NCBI RefSeq assembly: GCF_004139715.1
Contig: NZ_CP035544.1
Location: forward strand, 2,607,501-2,671,500
Source of the DNA: Muriicola soli
GTDB lineage: Bacteria > Bacteroidota > Bacteroidia > Flavobacteriales > Flavobacteriaceae
Direction of reading: 5' to 3'
DNA: 64,000 bases
The first letter of the stretch is position 1; each line of letters starts with the position of its first letter. Of the stretch, positions 26,974-36,852 are shown piece after piece. The notes under the pieces were generated by a model. The model worked only from the letters and a program-made list of their open reading frames with translations, did not search any database and was not told the origin of the DNA. The translations under genes were made by a program, and so were the position numbers.

Positions 26974-28349
26974 TTGGGAGCGCCGGGCGTAAAATCCTGA
27001 GGTGCGTTTTGGGGTTGATTAATGGTCCCGAAAGCTCCAGTATCATTATAAATGACCCATTCAGAAGGAGTAAAAACAGCATTCGCCAAACTTACTTCAT
27101 TTCTTCGAAATGCCCTCCCGTCTTCAAATTCGTGTGACGTTCCTGAGCCGTCTTCACCGATCACCCCAAAGATATCGATGACCTCTCCAAACGGATCCAC
27201 CAGGGTGAGATTGTCATCACCGTTGGAATCAGCCGGACTATTAACCCCTGCCACCAGATCCGCGGGAAATCCATAAGTCTGTTCAAAAGCTTCTGCATTT
27301 GACGCGATCACCAAAAATTGCCCGGGCAACATTTCAATGTCTGAAAGATCTACGGATGAGCTTTTCTCCAAACTGTTATTGGTGTAACGATTAATATGCC
27401 AGCTCTTCAATGAAAGCGGTTGAACACCAGAATAGTGGAGTTCTATAAATCTCGCAGAACTATTATTATCTGGGTCTGCCAACTCTGAGATCAAGAGTTT
27501 ATCTGAAGTGAATTCGGTAATGTATTCCTCACACCGCTCCTGGGTAAACTCCACATCATTCAGGGATCGAATAATTAATCCGGGTTCATTGTCGATTATA
27601 TGTGTTATGCCCGTTATACTCCCCTTCCCTCCCGGCAGTGTTTCCTGATAAAAATCGGAGTATCCACTGTTGATCAATAGGATTTTATTATCTGTACAAT
27701 CTTCAAGCGTACGAACTGTCTGCAGCTGTTTTCGGGCATAGCTGGAATCTAATTCTTCTTCCGAAAATTCCATTTCTTCAAGTCGAACCAGAGTATTTAC
27801 AGGCTGAGTTAAAATTTCAGCAACTGAAATCGTTTTCGGTACTATGGAAATAGTTTGATCACAACTTAGCACGATATGATTGGAAATGGCATGCCTGGGA
27901 ATTCTTCCGGGCTGAAGAATTCCAAATGATGAGTAAGCGCTCCCCAATTTAAATACCCCTTTAGACTTTCCAAGATATAGCCCGTTTAAGTAGAGTACAA
28001 CTCTGTCTCCTGGCTGAAATAGTAAGTATGAATCCCTCAATTCCAATTCCAATTGAATTCCTGCAGTAGGATCAGAAGGTTTATCCTGCAAGTGAAGGGT
28101 ATTGAAAATATTCCCTGATTGATCTGACGAGATAACATAGGCTTCAATAATCCAATTATCAATGATCTTTTCAGTGGTTCCGGCGAAACTTTTCAAAAGT
28201 GCTGTTAAAGTAAAATTGGGAAGAACATCAGAGTTGCAGTCCGTATCCGGAGTCGTCCATTCATCTTGTCTAAGGCAGGAAGAGCTAAATACAAGAAGAA
28301 TTATGAGTCCAATGCAAAATCTCCTGCTGAAAATCACTGTTTTAAACAT
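26970..28349 (-). CDS. DUF5689 lipoprotein with lamin-tail-like domain
   Basis: Exported lipoprotein of 459 residues (lipobox SSSC, Cys25). The first half (about 45-270) resembles DUF5689, an OB-fold-like domain, for example IIDNWIIEAYVISSDQSGN. The second half (about 285-450) looks like a lamin-tail domain: LLISELADPDNNSSARFIEL and later LTLVDPFGEVIDIFG. Such domain pairs occur in secreted nucleases and nuclease-associated proteins. It starts 1 base after the TonB receptor's stop, so the two are almost certainly cotranscribed, and the divergent gene past the receptor encodes a secreted EEP protein. Function remains inferred. Confidence 0.8.
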   Translation of the reverse strand: MFKTVIFSRRFCIGLIILLVFSSSCLRQDEWTTPDTDCNSDVLPNFTLTALLKSFAGTTEKIIDNWIIEAYVISSDQSGNIFNTLHLQDKPSDPTAGIQLELELRDSYLLFQPGDRVVLYLNGLYLGKSKGVFKLGSAYSSFGILQPGRIPRHAISNHIVLSCDQTISIVPKTISVAEILTQPVNTLVRLEEMEFSEEELDSSYARKQLQTVRTLEDCTDNKILLINSGYSDFYQETLPGGKGSITGITHIIDNEPGLIIRSLNDVEFTQERCEEYITEFTSDKLLISELADPDNNSSARFIELHYSGVQPLSLKSWHINRYTNNSLEKSSSVDLSDIEMLPGQFLVIASNAEAFEQTYGFPADLVAGVNSPADSNGDDNLTLVDPFGEVIDIFGVIGEDGSGTSHEFEDGRAFRRNEVSLANAVFTPSEWVIYNDTGAFGTINQPQNAPQDFTPGAPN

Positions 28350-28350
28350 T

Positions 28351-31131
28351 CTAAAAGCTAATTGCTAGATTTAAAAAGAAGGTCCGTCCAAAGCCATACC
28401 AGTATTTATTTCCGAAAGAAGGTGCGCCATTCAAATTGTCATTTACCATCTGCTGATAATTGCCGTTCCTGCTCTGTTCATAACCTCCGGATTTGAAGAT
28501 GGTATTAAACACATTACTCACAGTGAGAAAAATACTGATATACTTCCCTTTTCGAAGCCAGGATTTACCCCCTAAAAGATTGAGCAGATATACCGGAGGA
28601 AGGGACTCCTGAGCCAGCAAATTTCTAAGTTGTTCTTCCGAGACTCCGGGGAATGGCCTTCCGTTTTCGGGATCTAACCGAAAGCTCCGAGTTCGTTTTA
28701 TAAATGCCATATCAATTACGCTATTGGCCAAATAATTTGCAGTGCCTCCTATCCACCAGTACGATGGATCCCTGTATTCTACCCCTAATGAGAGTGCTGT
28801 CTGGGGCCCCTGGTTTAACTGATTCCCCTTAATTGTAGCAATACCCAGATCGATATTGCCTCCTGTCCTATTCAGGGTTTCATCTATTCCGCTGGTATCA
28901 AAATTGATGGTAACCGAAGGGTCGCTGGCATATTCATGCCTGCCGATTGATGCTGAAAAAGAAGCTTTAGTCGTAGGCGAAAGGTTGAGTTCCAATCCAG
29001 CTTCCAGGCCTTTGTGCAACCTGTCCAGACCACTGGCCACCTCCTGCACAAATTCAGACCCAACACCGGAGTCCACATAGAAAAAGTTAATTTCTGTCCC
29101 GTTTATAAATCGAGTGTAGTAAGCAGAGAACCTGCCGGTTAGCCCCGGCAGTCGGAGCAGGTAATTTACATCAAGACTGTATATATTTTCTACAGATATA
29201 TTGGGGACTATCAAATTGTTCTCCCTGGGATTGATAAAAACGTACTTCAGTGGCTGAGACTTGGCGCCAGCATAGGCATATACTCTAATCCAATGCCTGG
29301 AAGTAATGCCATAAGACAGGCCACTTTTAATTCCCCAGAATTGAAATCGCTTTTTTTTACCTCTGCCATAAGAATTATCAATAAATCGTTCGTTTAAAAA
29401 AAGCCCGTCTCGTTGAAAACTCTTTTCAGCATATTCTCCAGCGACATAAAAATCACATTGGTTCCAAGCGAAACGGGCTTGCAAAAAACTATTCCAATAA
29501 TCTGAATTGTTGTTATAGTGGTAACCAAATAGGTCTCCTTTTTCCTTTTTTACAGGCTCATTGAGGTTGTTTCGGGTATTGCTGAATGAATCAATATCCC
29601 GTATTTGATCTGCTCCCAGAAGGTCATTAACTCGTGCAAAATTTTCAGCCTGAGACCTTTGCCACAGAAACCCCGCATCGATCTTCAGGCTTTTACCAAT
29701 CTGAATATTCAGTATGGTGTTGCTTGTGATTATTGTTTCATCACTCACATCTTCCTGATCTATGTAGGCTGCATCATTTTTTCGTGCCGGTTTAGAATTG
29801 GCTCTGTACAAATCGGACCAGGGCCATTGTGGATTTTCAATAAAACCTTTTCTGGCAGCTTCAGCTCCGATAAAATTAGCTCCAATAGGGCTGTTGATGT
29901 TATAGCTTGGCAGATAACGATAATAGGTAGGGTCGGGATTCGGAGCATTGTAGTATCCTATTCTGCTGAATTTCCTACTCCCCCATTGATATCCAATAGA
30001 TGTACGAAGCTGCAATTTTTTTGTGGTTAAATCATAGGTTATAAGAGCAAGAGGTTCGTGAATCTTTCGGATTCGGGAAGTTCTGATAGATCCTTTCTGC
30101 TCTCCCCAATAAGGATTGTACCCCGGCCCCATAAGGCCCGCCACTTCATCGGTAAGCGCTGCTATTCTTCCCCGACTATTATACGCACTGATAAGCGCAG
30201 CTCCCAAGGTCTGTTGGCCGGTTAAGGCAAGGCTAGCGGCCAAAAAAACAGAATACGCATCATAAGGCGTACCGGTTACAAATCCTTCTTTTGCCCAGCG
30301 GCGTGAGAAGGACATCGAATAAGCGAATCCTTTTCTACCTTTCCCGGTATGGTAGGTAGCCATTATACGGTTTCTATAAGTTCTATTTGAGGCCGCAGTG
30401 CTAATACGCAGGCCGGGCCTGAACCTATGGGGTGACAGATCTATAGCAGAAGTTCCCAGAACTCCTCCAAAGGTCTGATCAGAAGCATCGAGACCAAATG
30501 TAAATTCCTGATTTCTGATGACATCATTTAGGCCGCCCCAATTATTCCACTGAGGTCTTCCATCCCAGTTGCGATTCATGGGGATACCATTAATCAGAAC
30601 AAGTCCTTCTTTGGAATCATAGCCTCTGACTCGAAAGAAAGCCTGACTAAAATCAAACGCTGCACGTTTGAGGAAAACATCTCGTGTTGCCATCAGTAAT
30701 CCGGAATTTGATTCCAGATTCGACTCCTCCTTTAAATCTGATTCGGTGAGCGTCAGCAAATTATCACTCTTTTCCACTTCGAGATCACGCTTAAGGTAAA
30801 CCGGTCCTAAATGGATGTCGACAGTATCAACAGCAAGGGGATATATTTGTGTGACATAATTTTGTGCAGAGAGGTTCAACTGCAAGTTTCCTCTTTGCCC
30901 TGTTTTAAATTGGAATTCGCCCTCTTTGCGAGAAATCGTAAATTCCGGCTGTCCAGTGATCCAGATCCTGACACCTTCCAACCCTTGTTTGTCCTGATAT
31001 TCAATTACCCGACCGGTAATAAGAACCTCCTGAGCTACTCCTATTTGAAAGAGCGTAAAAAACAGCAGCATCAATACTTTTAGTCTTGTGCTTTTTAATT
31101 GCTTGTCTGTTCCGGGTAAATCCATCAACAT
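28351..31131 (-). CDS. TonB-dependent receptor with carboxypeptidase-like domain, linked to DUF5689 protein
   Basis: Outer-membrane receptor of 926 residues. A signal peptide ends near IGVAQ, then come a carboxypeptidase-like domain (VLITGRVIEYQDKQGLEGVRI), a plug (about 120-230, with GLVLINGIPMNRNWDGRPQWN) and a beta barrel ending FFLNLAISF. The plug's VFLKRAAFDFSQAFFRVRGYDSKE differs from SusC-type receptors, and no SusD gene is next to it. It pairs with the DUF5689 lipoprotein in an operon, and a secreted EEP nuclease-like gene is divergent 82 bases away. It may import degradation products; the ligand is unknown. Confidence 0.9.
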   Translation of the reverse strand: MLMDLPGTDKQLKSTRLKVLMLLFFTLFQIGVAQEVLITGRVIEYQDKQGLEGVRIWITGQPEFTISRKEGEFQFKTGQRGNLQLNLSAQNYVTQIYPLAVDTVDIHLGPVYLKRDLEVEKSDNLLTLTESDLKEESNLESNSGLLMATRDVFLKRAAFDFSQAFFRVRGYDSKEGLVLINGIPMNRNWDGRPQWNNWGGLNDVIRNQEFTFGLDASDQTFGGVLGTSAIDLSPHRFRPGLRISTAASNRTYRNRIMATYHTGKGRKGFAYSMSFSRRWAKEGFVTGTPYDAYSVFLAASLALTGQQTLGAALISAYNSRGRIAALTDEVAGLMGPGYNPYWGEQKGSIRTSRIRKIHEPLALITYDLTTKKLQLRTSIGYQWGSRKFSRIGYYNAPNPDPTYYRYLPSYNINSPIGANFIGAEAARKGFIENPQWPWSDLYRANSKPARKNDAAYIDQEDVSDETIITSNTILNIQIGKSLKIDAGFLWQRSQAENFARVNDLLGADQIRDIDSFSNTRNNLNEPVKKEKGDLFGYHYNNNSDYWNSFLQARFAWNQCDFYVAGEYAEKSFQRDGLFLNERFIDNSYGRGKKKRFQFWGIKSGLSYGITSRHWIRVYAYAGAKSQPLKYVFINPRENNLIVPNISVENIYSLDVNYLLRLPGLTGRFSAYYTRFINGTEINFFYVDSGVGSEFVQEVASGLDRLHKGLEAGLELNLSPTTKASFSASIGRHEYASDPSVTINFDTSGIDETLNRTGGNIDLGIATIKGNQLNQGPQTALSLGVEYRDPSYWWIGGTANYLANSVIDMAFIKRTRSFRLDPENGRPFPGVSEEQLRNLLAQESLPPVYLLNLLGGKSWLRKGKYISIFLTVSNVFNTIFKSGGYEQSRNGNYQQMVNDNLNGAPSFGNKYWYGFGRTFFLNLAISF

Positions 31132-31213
31132 TCAGATATTAAACTGATCTCACTTTTCCTTTGGCCAATGTAAAGCGTGCTGCTGCAATCGCCTTGCAAG
31201 TACAAAAGCTATA

Positions 31214-32299
31214 TTGCCTCTAATAATTGCCCTCAAATCATTTTCAGTGAATTGCTTGATTACTATTTCGATCCTCCTATTTTGTTTTTCAGCCCCAGGG
31301 CAGGCTTCCAGGTATCAGGTAAGGACTGTAGCATTTTACAATCTGGAAAATCTTTTCGATACCATCGATGACCCGAAGACATTTGATGAAGATTTTACGC
31401 CCTCAGGGAAGTTTAAATGGACTGTTAAACGATACGAGGAGAAAATTGAAAATTTGGCCGGGGTTATTGCAGGTATCGGATATCGGGTAAGAAAAAGTGC
31501 ACCGGATATCCTGGGAATCTGCGAAGTGGAAAACTATCAGACTTTGTCAGACCTGGTCAATCATACTGCACTTAAACCTTTTGATTACGGCATCATCCAT
31601 AAGGATGGGCCTGATGCCCGGGGTATTGATGTAGCATTAATCTACAGGAAAGCCTCATTTATTCCCGTTAGTATTCAAGCCCATCGTCTTGTCTTGCTTG
31701 ATAAGGATCGATTCATAGTGCCCACGAGATATCAGCTTGTTGTGCATGGTTTTCTGGAGGGTATGCCATTGTACCTTTTAGTTAATCACTGGCCTTCAAG
31801 ACGTGGAGGCGAACTCAGAAGCAGGGCCAACAGGATAGCAGCTGCCGAGCTGAATCTAAAGATTATTGATTCGATCAGAAGAATTGAACCGGAGCCCGTG
31901 ATAATTGGGATGGGCGACTTTAATGATAATCCCAATGACTACTCCATGAAAAAAGTGTTAAGAACAAAAAATGAAAGGGAAGAGATGGGGTCAACCGACT
32001 TATTTAATCCTATGGCCTATATGTTTCAAAAGGGGAAAGGAAGTTTGGCCTATCGGGATTCGTGGAGTCTTTTTGATCAGATATACTGCTCCGGTAATCT
32101 GATCAATGGAGAAAAGCCTTTTCGATGGTGGAAGGTCAATATTTATGACCCGCCGGAACTAAAGATTAGTCGGGGACTTTATAAGGGCTATCCCTTGCGT
32201 ACAATTACAGCAGGGCGCTATACGGGTGGTTTTAGTGATCATTTCCCTGTATTCGGTTATCTGATCAAAGAATTAAAGCCGTTACTCGGGAAGGATTAA
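31214..32299 (+). CDS. Secreted endonuclease/exonuclease/phosphatase family protein
   Basis: Exported protein of about 361 residues with an EEP fold: VAFYNLENLFDTIDDP (Asn ligand), ILGICEVEN (Glu), the LVNHWPSRRGGE loop, and MGDFNDNPNDYS (Asp/Asn). A catalytic histidine is in FSDHFPVFGYL. The N-terminus has a signal peptide ending near APGQA. The start is uncertain: TTG at 31214 gives the best leader, while other TTG codons follow. It is divergent from the TonB/DUF5689 operon. The family includes DNases and phosphodiesterases; a role in extracellular nucleic acid breakdown is inferred. Confidence 0.88.
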   Translation: MPLIIALKSFSVNCLITISILLFCFSAPGQASRYQVRTVAFYNLENLFDTIDDPKTFDEDFTPSGKFKWTVKRYEEKIENLAGVIAGIGYRVRKSAPDILGICEVENYQTLSDLVNHTALKPFDYGIIHKDGPDARGIDVALIYRKASFIPVSIQAHRLVLLDKDRFIVPTRYQLVVHGFLEGMPLYLLVNHWPSRRGGELRSRANRIAAAELNLKIIDSIRRIEPEPVIIGMGDFNDNPNDYSMKKVLRTKNEREEMGSTDLFNPMAYMFQKGKGSLAYRDSWSLFDQIYCSGNLINGEKPFRWWKVNIYDPPELKISRGLYKGYPLRTITAGRYTGGFSDHFPVFGYLIKELKPLLGKD

Positions 32300-32878
32300 T
32301 TTAATATTCCGCCATTTTACCTTAATTCCGCCTCCATCGTGGATCTGAAGGGCTATGGCACCTTCTCCTGCACCAATGGCCTCATCATTAATACTGACCA
32401 TCTGTACCCCGTTGAGCCATGAGGTGAGTTGATCACCCATTACACGGATCTTCAGTGTATTCCATTGCCCTTCTTTCAGGATCAATTCTTTTTCCGCTTC
32501 CGGCTTAACCAGCCAGCCACGGCCATAAGATTCATAGACCCCGCCGGTATGCTTTCCTTTGGGAGCCACCTCTACTTGCCAGCCACTCACTTTTGTGCCT
32601 TCAATAGTTGAGCGAATAAATACACCGCTATTTCCATCGGCTTCCTGCAGGAATTCCAGGCTAACTTCAAAATCCTTGTAGTGTTTATCAGTAGCCAAAT
32701 AGCCATACTGGGCATCCGGACCACTTTCTGAGACCAGTAGCCCATCCTGTACATACCATTTTTCGGTACCGTAAACAGTCCAGCCCGTAAGGTCTTTCCC
32801 GTTGAATAGTTCTTTCTCCTGAGCTGTAAGTCCTGTTACCATCAGGAAGCTAAATAAAATTTGTATCGTTTTCATCAT
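32282..32878 (-). CDS. DUF1080 (3-keto-disaccharide hydrolase-like) secreted protein
   Basis: Exported protein of 198 residues with a signal peptide (MMKTIQILFSFLMVTGLTAQ) and one concanavalin-like beta-jelly-roll of the DUF1080/PF06439 family. Diagnostic pieces are LFNGKDLTGWTVYGT, GYLATDKHYKDFEVSLEF, NSGVFIRS and VMGDQLTSWLNGVQM. Some family members cleave 3-keto-glucosides, but the substrate here is unknown. It overlaps the end of the EEP gene by 18 bases (convergent) and lies 7 bases after the small membrane gene, probably in the same operon. Confidence 0.9.
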   Translation of the reverse strand: MMKTIQILFSFLMVTGLTAQEKELFNGKDLTGWTVYGTEKWYVQDGLLVSESGPDAQYGYLATDKHYKDFEVSLEFLQEADGNSGVFIRSTIEGTKVSGWQVEVAPKGKHTGGVYESYGRGWLVKPEAEKELILKEGQWNTLKIRVMGDQLTSWLNGVQMVSINDEAIGAGEGAIALQIHDGGGIKVKWRNIKLILPE

Positions 32879-32885
32879 TTAAATT

Positions 32886-33323
32886 TTAATTGAACCACTG
32901 TGACCAAGGAATTCTGCTGAGGATCAGGATAAGGCCGAGTCCGTAAAATAAGGCGATGCTTTTAAACTTCTTCTTTCCTTCCATAAATCGTTTATGACGA
33001 GACCAGCCTATGGTGATCAGCACAATGGCCAGGATATTGACAAATGGATGTTCCACAGCTAACAAACGAGCGGCAGAATTCATTCCCCCCATGCCGAGAT
33101 CTCGAATGGCCGATAACCCGCTTGCGGAGAATCCCCAGAGCAAAAGGCCAATGACGAGTTGAATATGGCTTAAAATGAGGGTAAACAGGCTAAGACGATA
33201 GTCCTTTTGGAGGGTAAACATCCGGTTGCTCAGAACTCCCGTGATCGCATTGGCCACCGCGAGAAACAATAGGGCCAGAACAATATAAGCCAGATAAGAG
33301 TGTACGTTTTGTAAAATTTCCAT
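32886..33323 (-). CDS. Small four-helix membrane protein, cytochrome b-like
   Basis: Integral membrane protein of 145 residues with four predicted helices (about 11-31, 45-67, 88-106, 122-138). Several histidines lie near the helices: His8, one in LILSHIQLV, one in LAVEHPFVN and one in GWSRHKRF. That pattern suggests heme binding, and homologues are often called cytochrome B-like; direct evidence is lacking. It precedes the DUF1080 gene by 7 bases. Confidence 0.68.
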   Translation of the reverse strand: MEILQNVHSYLAYIVLALLFLAVANAITGVLSNRMFTLQKDYRLSLFTLILSHIQLVIGLLLWGFSASGLSAIRDLGMGGMNSAARLLAVEHPFVNILAIVLITIGWSRHKRFMEGKKKFKSIALFYGLGLILILSRIPWSQWFN

Positions 33324-33366
33324 TTTATTGAATTTACGAATTAAAAGTAAGGAATTTTACCCATTA

Positions 33367-33393
33367 AAAAACCCCGCTTGGAGCGGGGTTTTA
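33367..33393 (-). terminator. Terminator after the Oar-like receptor
   Basis: CCCCGCT (33372-33378) and AGCGGGG (33382-33388) form a 7-bp stem with a TGG loop; both sides are flanked by A/T runs, so it could work in either direction. It lies 25 bases past the receptor stop on the minus strand. Confidence 0.8.
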
Positions 33394-33413
33394 ATTATTT
33401 AAGTAATGATCTT

Positions 33414-36400
33414 CTAGTTAAAGATATATCTGATCCCTAATTGAGCTTGCCATCTTGAAGATGCTAATCCGAAGTCATCAATCTGAGTGATATTCGGGGT
33501 ACCGTCATCGTTGACAGTTCCGTAATTCACCTGGAATTCTGGTGTTGCTCCTGTTGAAACTGTGGTCAACGGGCTCACCTCAGAACTGATAAACCTTCTT
33601 TGTCCCCAATCCTTATTGATAAGGTTAGTGAAGTTAAAGATGTCTGCCGAGATCTGGAAAGTATGTGTCTTTCCGCTAAATTCAAGGCTAAAATCTTGAA
33701 GGATTTTTAAATCGATGATATGATTCCAGATTCCTCTTGAAGCATTTCTCTCCGCATATTTTCCTCGGTTCTCTCTGAGGTAATCAATGCTATTAATAAA
33801 GGTATTAAGATCATTCCACTGTTCTGCAGCTGAAACCTCAACATTACCACTGCCATCAGTGATATCTGCTAAAACGATCTCATCTTGAGAAGCCGGGATA
33901 TAAATAAGTGCGTTATCCCTTGAATCGTCATTCAACAAGTCGCGTCCTTCTCTGTAAATAAAGCTGTAAGGCTGACTCTGATACCCTTCATAGAAGACTC
34001 CAAAAGTGGTCTTCACGTTATCACTCCAATTAATTTCATAAGAAGCATTGGCCGTGATCCTGTTCCCAAGAGCAAAATCTGAACGCGTAACAGGAAGGTT
34101 TGAATTCTTTCCGTTAACTGTCTGAATATTTCTCCATTGTGAACTGTTCTGAGAAGATGTACCATCAAAGATTTTAAACGAATCCCCGAAGCTATACGAA
34201 ACCTGTCCTGAGAATCCATTCTCAAAAGGCTTACGAAGCGTAAAGGTGGTGTTTGTTGCGTATCCTCCACCTGTGTTTGAGGCTAAGTAGACACCCCGAT
34301 ATGTAGGATCGATTTCATCTCTCCTGTCATAGAATGGCCTGTTATCCGCCCCGGCGTAAGTACCTGAAGCTGATTTAAGGTTTAGATTCTCATAGTAGAT
34401 ATCGGTTATCACGTTGGTGTAAAGAAAGTCCCCGCTTAAAATAAGATTCCAAATCGGTAATTTCTGATCTACCGCAATATTAAACTTAGCTACCTGAGGC
34501 AATTTGAAGTCTTTGGCAATCAAATCTACATTACCTCCAGTTCCGCCTGATCCCGGAGCCGGGTCTTCAAACTGGTTATTGACATTGGGCTCAAATGGCT
34601 GACCAAATTCAAACATAAACCCTCCGGTGATACCGTTGTTGTTATACGTTCCTCCAGGCCATACCAAAGGAAGACGAGATGTGAAAACTCCCACACCACC
34701 ACGAACTTGGGTGGTCCCCTTGCCATTAACATCCCAGTTGAAGCCGAGACGCGGGGCAAACATTGGGGTTGGGTCTATTCCTTGTCCAACTCTTGCTCCC
34801 TGAACATCTTTCCCTGCAGCTTCTAATAGTGGAACAGTTCTATCATTAAAATCGTCATTCTCTACACCGTCACTCCAGTAAGGAATATCAATCCTGGCAC
34901 CGAAAGACAATTTGAAATCATCAGTCATCTGCCAGTCGTCCTGAATATAAAATCCTGCCTGGAAGGTATCAAATTCTGATGCCCCGGCAGATTCGTCACC
35001 AACGACTCCTGTTCCTACGAGGGAATATCCGTGTTGATATACATCGGCATCCTGCCCGGTAAGGAATTGGTTTAAACCAGAGGAAGTAAGTGTCCCGGAA
35101 CCATCAAATTGATCTTCAAAAGTATAATCTCCATAGTTGAAGGCAAAGAACAGGTTCTTTACCTGAGCAAATTCTAAGTTGGTACCCAAGGTAACGGTAT
35201 GCGCTCCTGAATAGATCTCAAAATTATTGGTCAAGGTAAGAACATCCTGATCCAAAAGGTTTGCGGTTGAGAAAGGTTCAGCTCCAAAAGAAATAGTCCC
35301 TGAACCATCCTGAATATCTACGGTTGGGAATGGATCTCCAAGTGGATCCCTGTCATCTCTAACCTGAGTGTATCCAAGGATAAAACTGTTTGAAAACTTG
35401 TTGCCAAAACGCGAGTTCAATTCCAAAGCAATGGAATGGGTCTGGGTTTCGAAAGACTCAGATCCGTTGATAAATCCGATTCCGAAGTTTCCTGAATTAC
35501 GAGCTTCAAGGTTGTCTGCCCCTACATATCCATAGCGGAAAGAGAGCTTGTTGTTCTGGTTGATGTTCCAGTCGATCTTGGCGGTAAGTTTGTCTCCTGC
35601 CAGGGTACGAGTGTTATTGTCAAAAATGCCCGGATCATAACCGTAATTGCTCACTAAGAAACTACTTAGGTTATTGAGGTCTGCTGCAGATGAGCGTCCG
35701 GTATAGTTGCTGATGTTAAATGGCTGAGGCGTTTCATCGTCCTGTCTTTCATAGTTAAGGAAGAAAAATACTTTGTCCTTAACTAAAGGACCTCCAACAC
35801 GAACACCGTAAGTAAGCGCACTAAAGTCGGCAAGCTTTTCACGGGTATCCCCATCATTAGTTAGTGCTGTTGGTGTTTTTCCTGCCAGACTTTCGTTACG
35901 TACAAAAGCATAAGCCGATCCTTCCCAGTTGTTAGATCCAGAACGTGTAATTGCGTTGATAGATCCTCCTGAGAAACCTGATTGACGAACGTCAAACGGG
36001 GCAATGTTGATCTGGAAGGTTTCGATCGCATCCACAGAGAAAGGATTCACCCCGGTTTGTCCCCCGTTGGTTCCTGATCCTGCAAGACCGAACACATCAT
36101 TGTTAACCGCCCCATCAATATAGATAGCGTTGTAACGGTTGTTCTGACCTGCCAGGGATACTGAGAATCCATCATTTCCTTCAGTAACCTGAGCCTGAGG
36201 CGTGATACGGACAAAATCCGCAATAGATCGCGAAGCTGCAGGTAGTGTAGCCACATCTCTTCTGGAAACCGTGGTCTCTGTACCTGTTTTATTCGATCCA
36301 AAAACTCCTGAAGCAGAAGCCGAGATTACAACTTCCTCCAGTGCTGTTGCCGATTCTGATAAGCGCACATTGAATTGAGATGCCCTACCCAGTGTCAGGT

Positions 36401-36680
36401 AAATTTCATTTTTTACATTATCGGTAAATCCGATATAAGAGAAAGTAATGGTGTACGGCCCACCTGATCTCATGTTAGAGATTCGGTAGAAACCGTCGAA
36501 ATCAGCAGCTGCACCGTAAGTACTTCCCGTAGGAACGTGTACTGCCACAATACTGGCTCCACCCAGTGGCTCGCCAGCTTCATCGATTATCTTTCCGCTG
36601 ATGGCGGAAGTGGTAACCCCTTGTGAAAAAGCCATTGCTGTCATTAAAAAAGCAGCAAGGGCAAAGTAAATTTTCTTCAT
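33414..36680 (-). CDS. Oar-like TonB-dependent receptor
   Basis: Outer-membrane protein of 1088 residues, resembling the Oar subfamily of TonB-dependent transporters. A signal peptide ends at AMAFSQG, then come a carboxypeptidase-like domain (ISGKIIDEAGEPLGGASIVA, about 28-110), a plug with TLPAASRSIADFVRITPQ and FEGGS-type SGFSGGSINAITRSGSN, and a long barrel ending LGIRYIFN. Oar proteins are linked elsewhere to surface adhesion or secretion of proteins rather than glycan uptake; that is family knowledge. It is transcribed alone with a strong terminator. Confidence 0.92.
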   Translation of the reverse strand: MKKIYFALAAFLMTAMAFSQGVTTSAISGKIIDEAGEPLGGASIVAVHVPTGSTYGAAADFDGFYRISNMRSGGPYTITFSYIGFTDNVKNEIYLTLGRASQFNVRLSESATALEEVVISASASGVFGSNKTGTETTVSRRDVATLPAASRSIADFVRITPQAQVTEGNDGFSVSLAGQNNRYNAIYIDGAVNNDVFGLAGSGTNGGQTGVNPFSVDAIETFQINIAPFDVRQSGFSGGSINAITRSGSNNWEGSAYAFVRNESLAGKTPTALTNDGDTREKLADFSALTYGVRVGGPLVKDKVFFFLNYERQDDETPQPFNISNYTGRSSAADLNNLSSFLVSNYGYDPGIFDNNTRTLAGDKLTAKIDWNINQNNKLSFRYGYVGADNLEARNSGNFGIGFINGSESFETQTHSIALELNSRFGNKFSNSFILGYTQVRDDRDPLGDPFPTVDIQDGSGTISFGAEPFSTANLLDQDVLTLTNNFEIYSGAHTVTLGTNLEFAQVKNLFFAFNYGDYTFEDQFDGSGTLTSSGLNQFLTGQDADVYQHGYSLVGTGVVGDESAGASEFDTFQAGFYIQDDWQMTDDFKLSFGARIDIPYWSDGVENDDFNDRTVPLLEAAGKDVQGARVGQGIDPTPMFAPRLGFNWDVNGKGTTQVRGGVGVFTSRLPLVWPGGTYNNNGITGGFMFEFGQPFEPNVNNQFEDPAPGSGGTGGNVDLIAKDFKLPQVAKFNIAVDQKLPIWNLILSGDFLYTNVITDIYYENLNLKSASGTYAGADNRPFYDRRDEIDPTYRGVYLASNTGGGYATNTTFTLRKPFENGFSGQVSYSFGDSFKIFDGTSSQNSSQWRNIQTVNGKNSNLPVTRSDFALGNRITANASYEINWSDNVKTTFGVFYEGYQSQPYSFIYREGRDLLNDDSRDNALIYIPASQDEIVLADITDGSGNVEVSAAEQWNDLNTFINSIDYLRENRGKYAERNASRGIWNHIIDLKILQDFSLEFSGKTHTFQISADIFNFTNLINKDWGQRRFISSEVSPLTTVSTGATPEFQVNYGTVNDDGTPNITQIDDFGLASSRWQAQLGIRYIFN

Positions 36681-36852
36681 AGTTCTCGTGTTAGATAATT
36701 TTTAGTGTGTTGGCAAAAGTGTCATAATTCAATCACTTATATATTAAGAGAGTGTTAAATTATGAAGATCAAATTTAACTAAAAAGAGTAAAACTCAATG
36801 GTTAAATACTCTTGATTTGGAAACTTAAAGTAAAAAATATGAAATTGGCCTT

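Noticed and set aside
33363-33393. Short CRISPR-like or tandem repeat at the GC-rich hairpin
   Set aside because: It is a simple terminator stem, not repeated with spacers.
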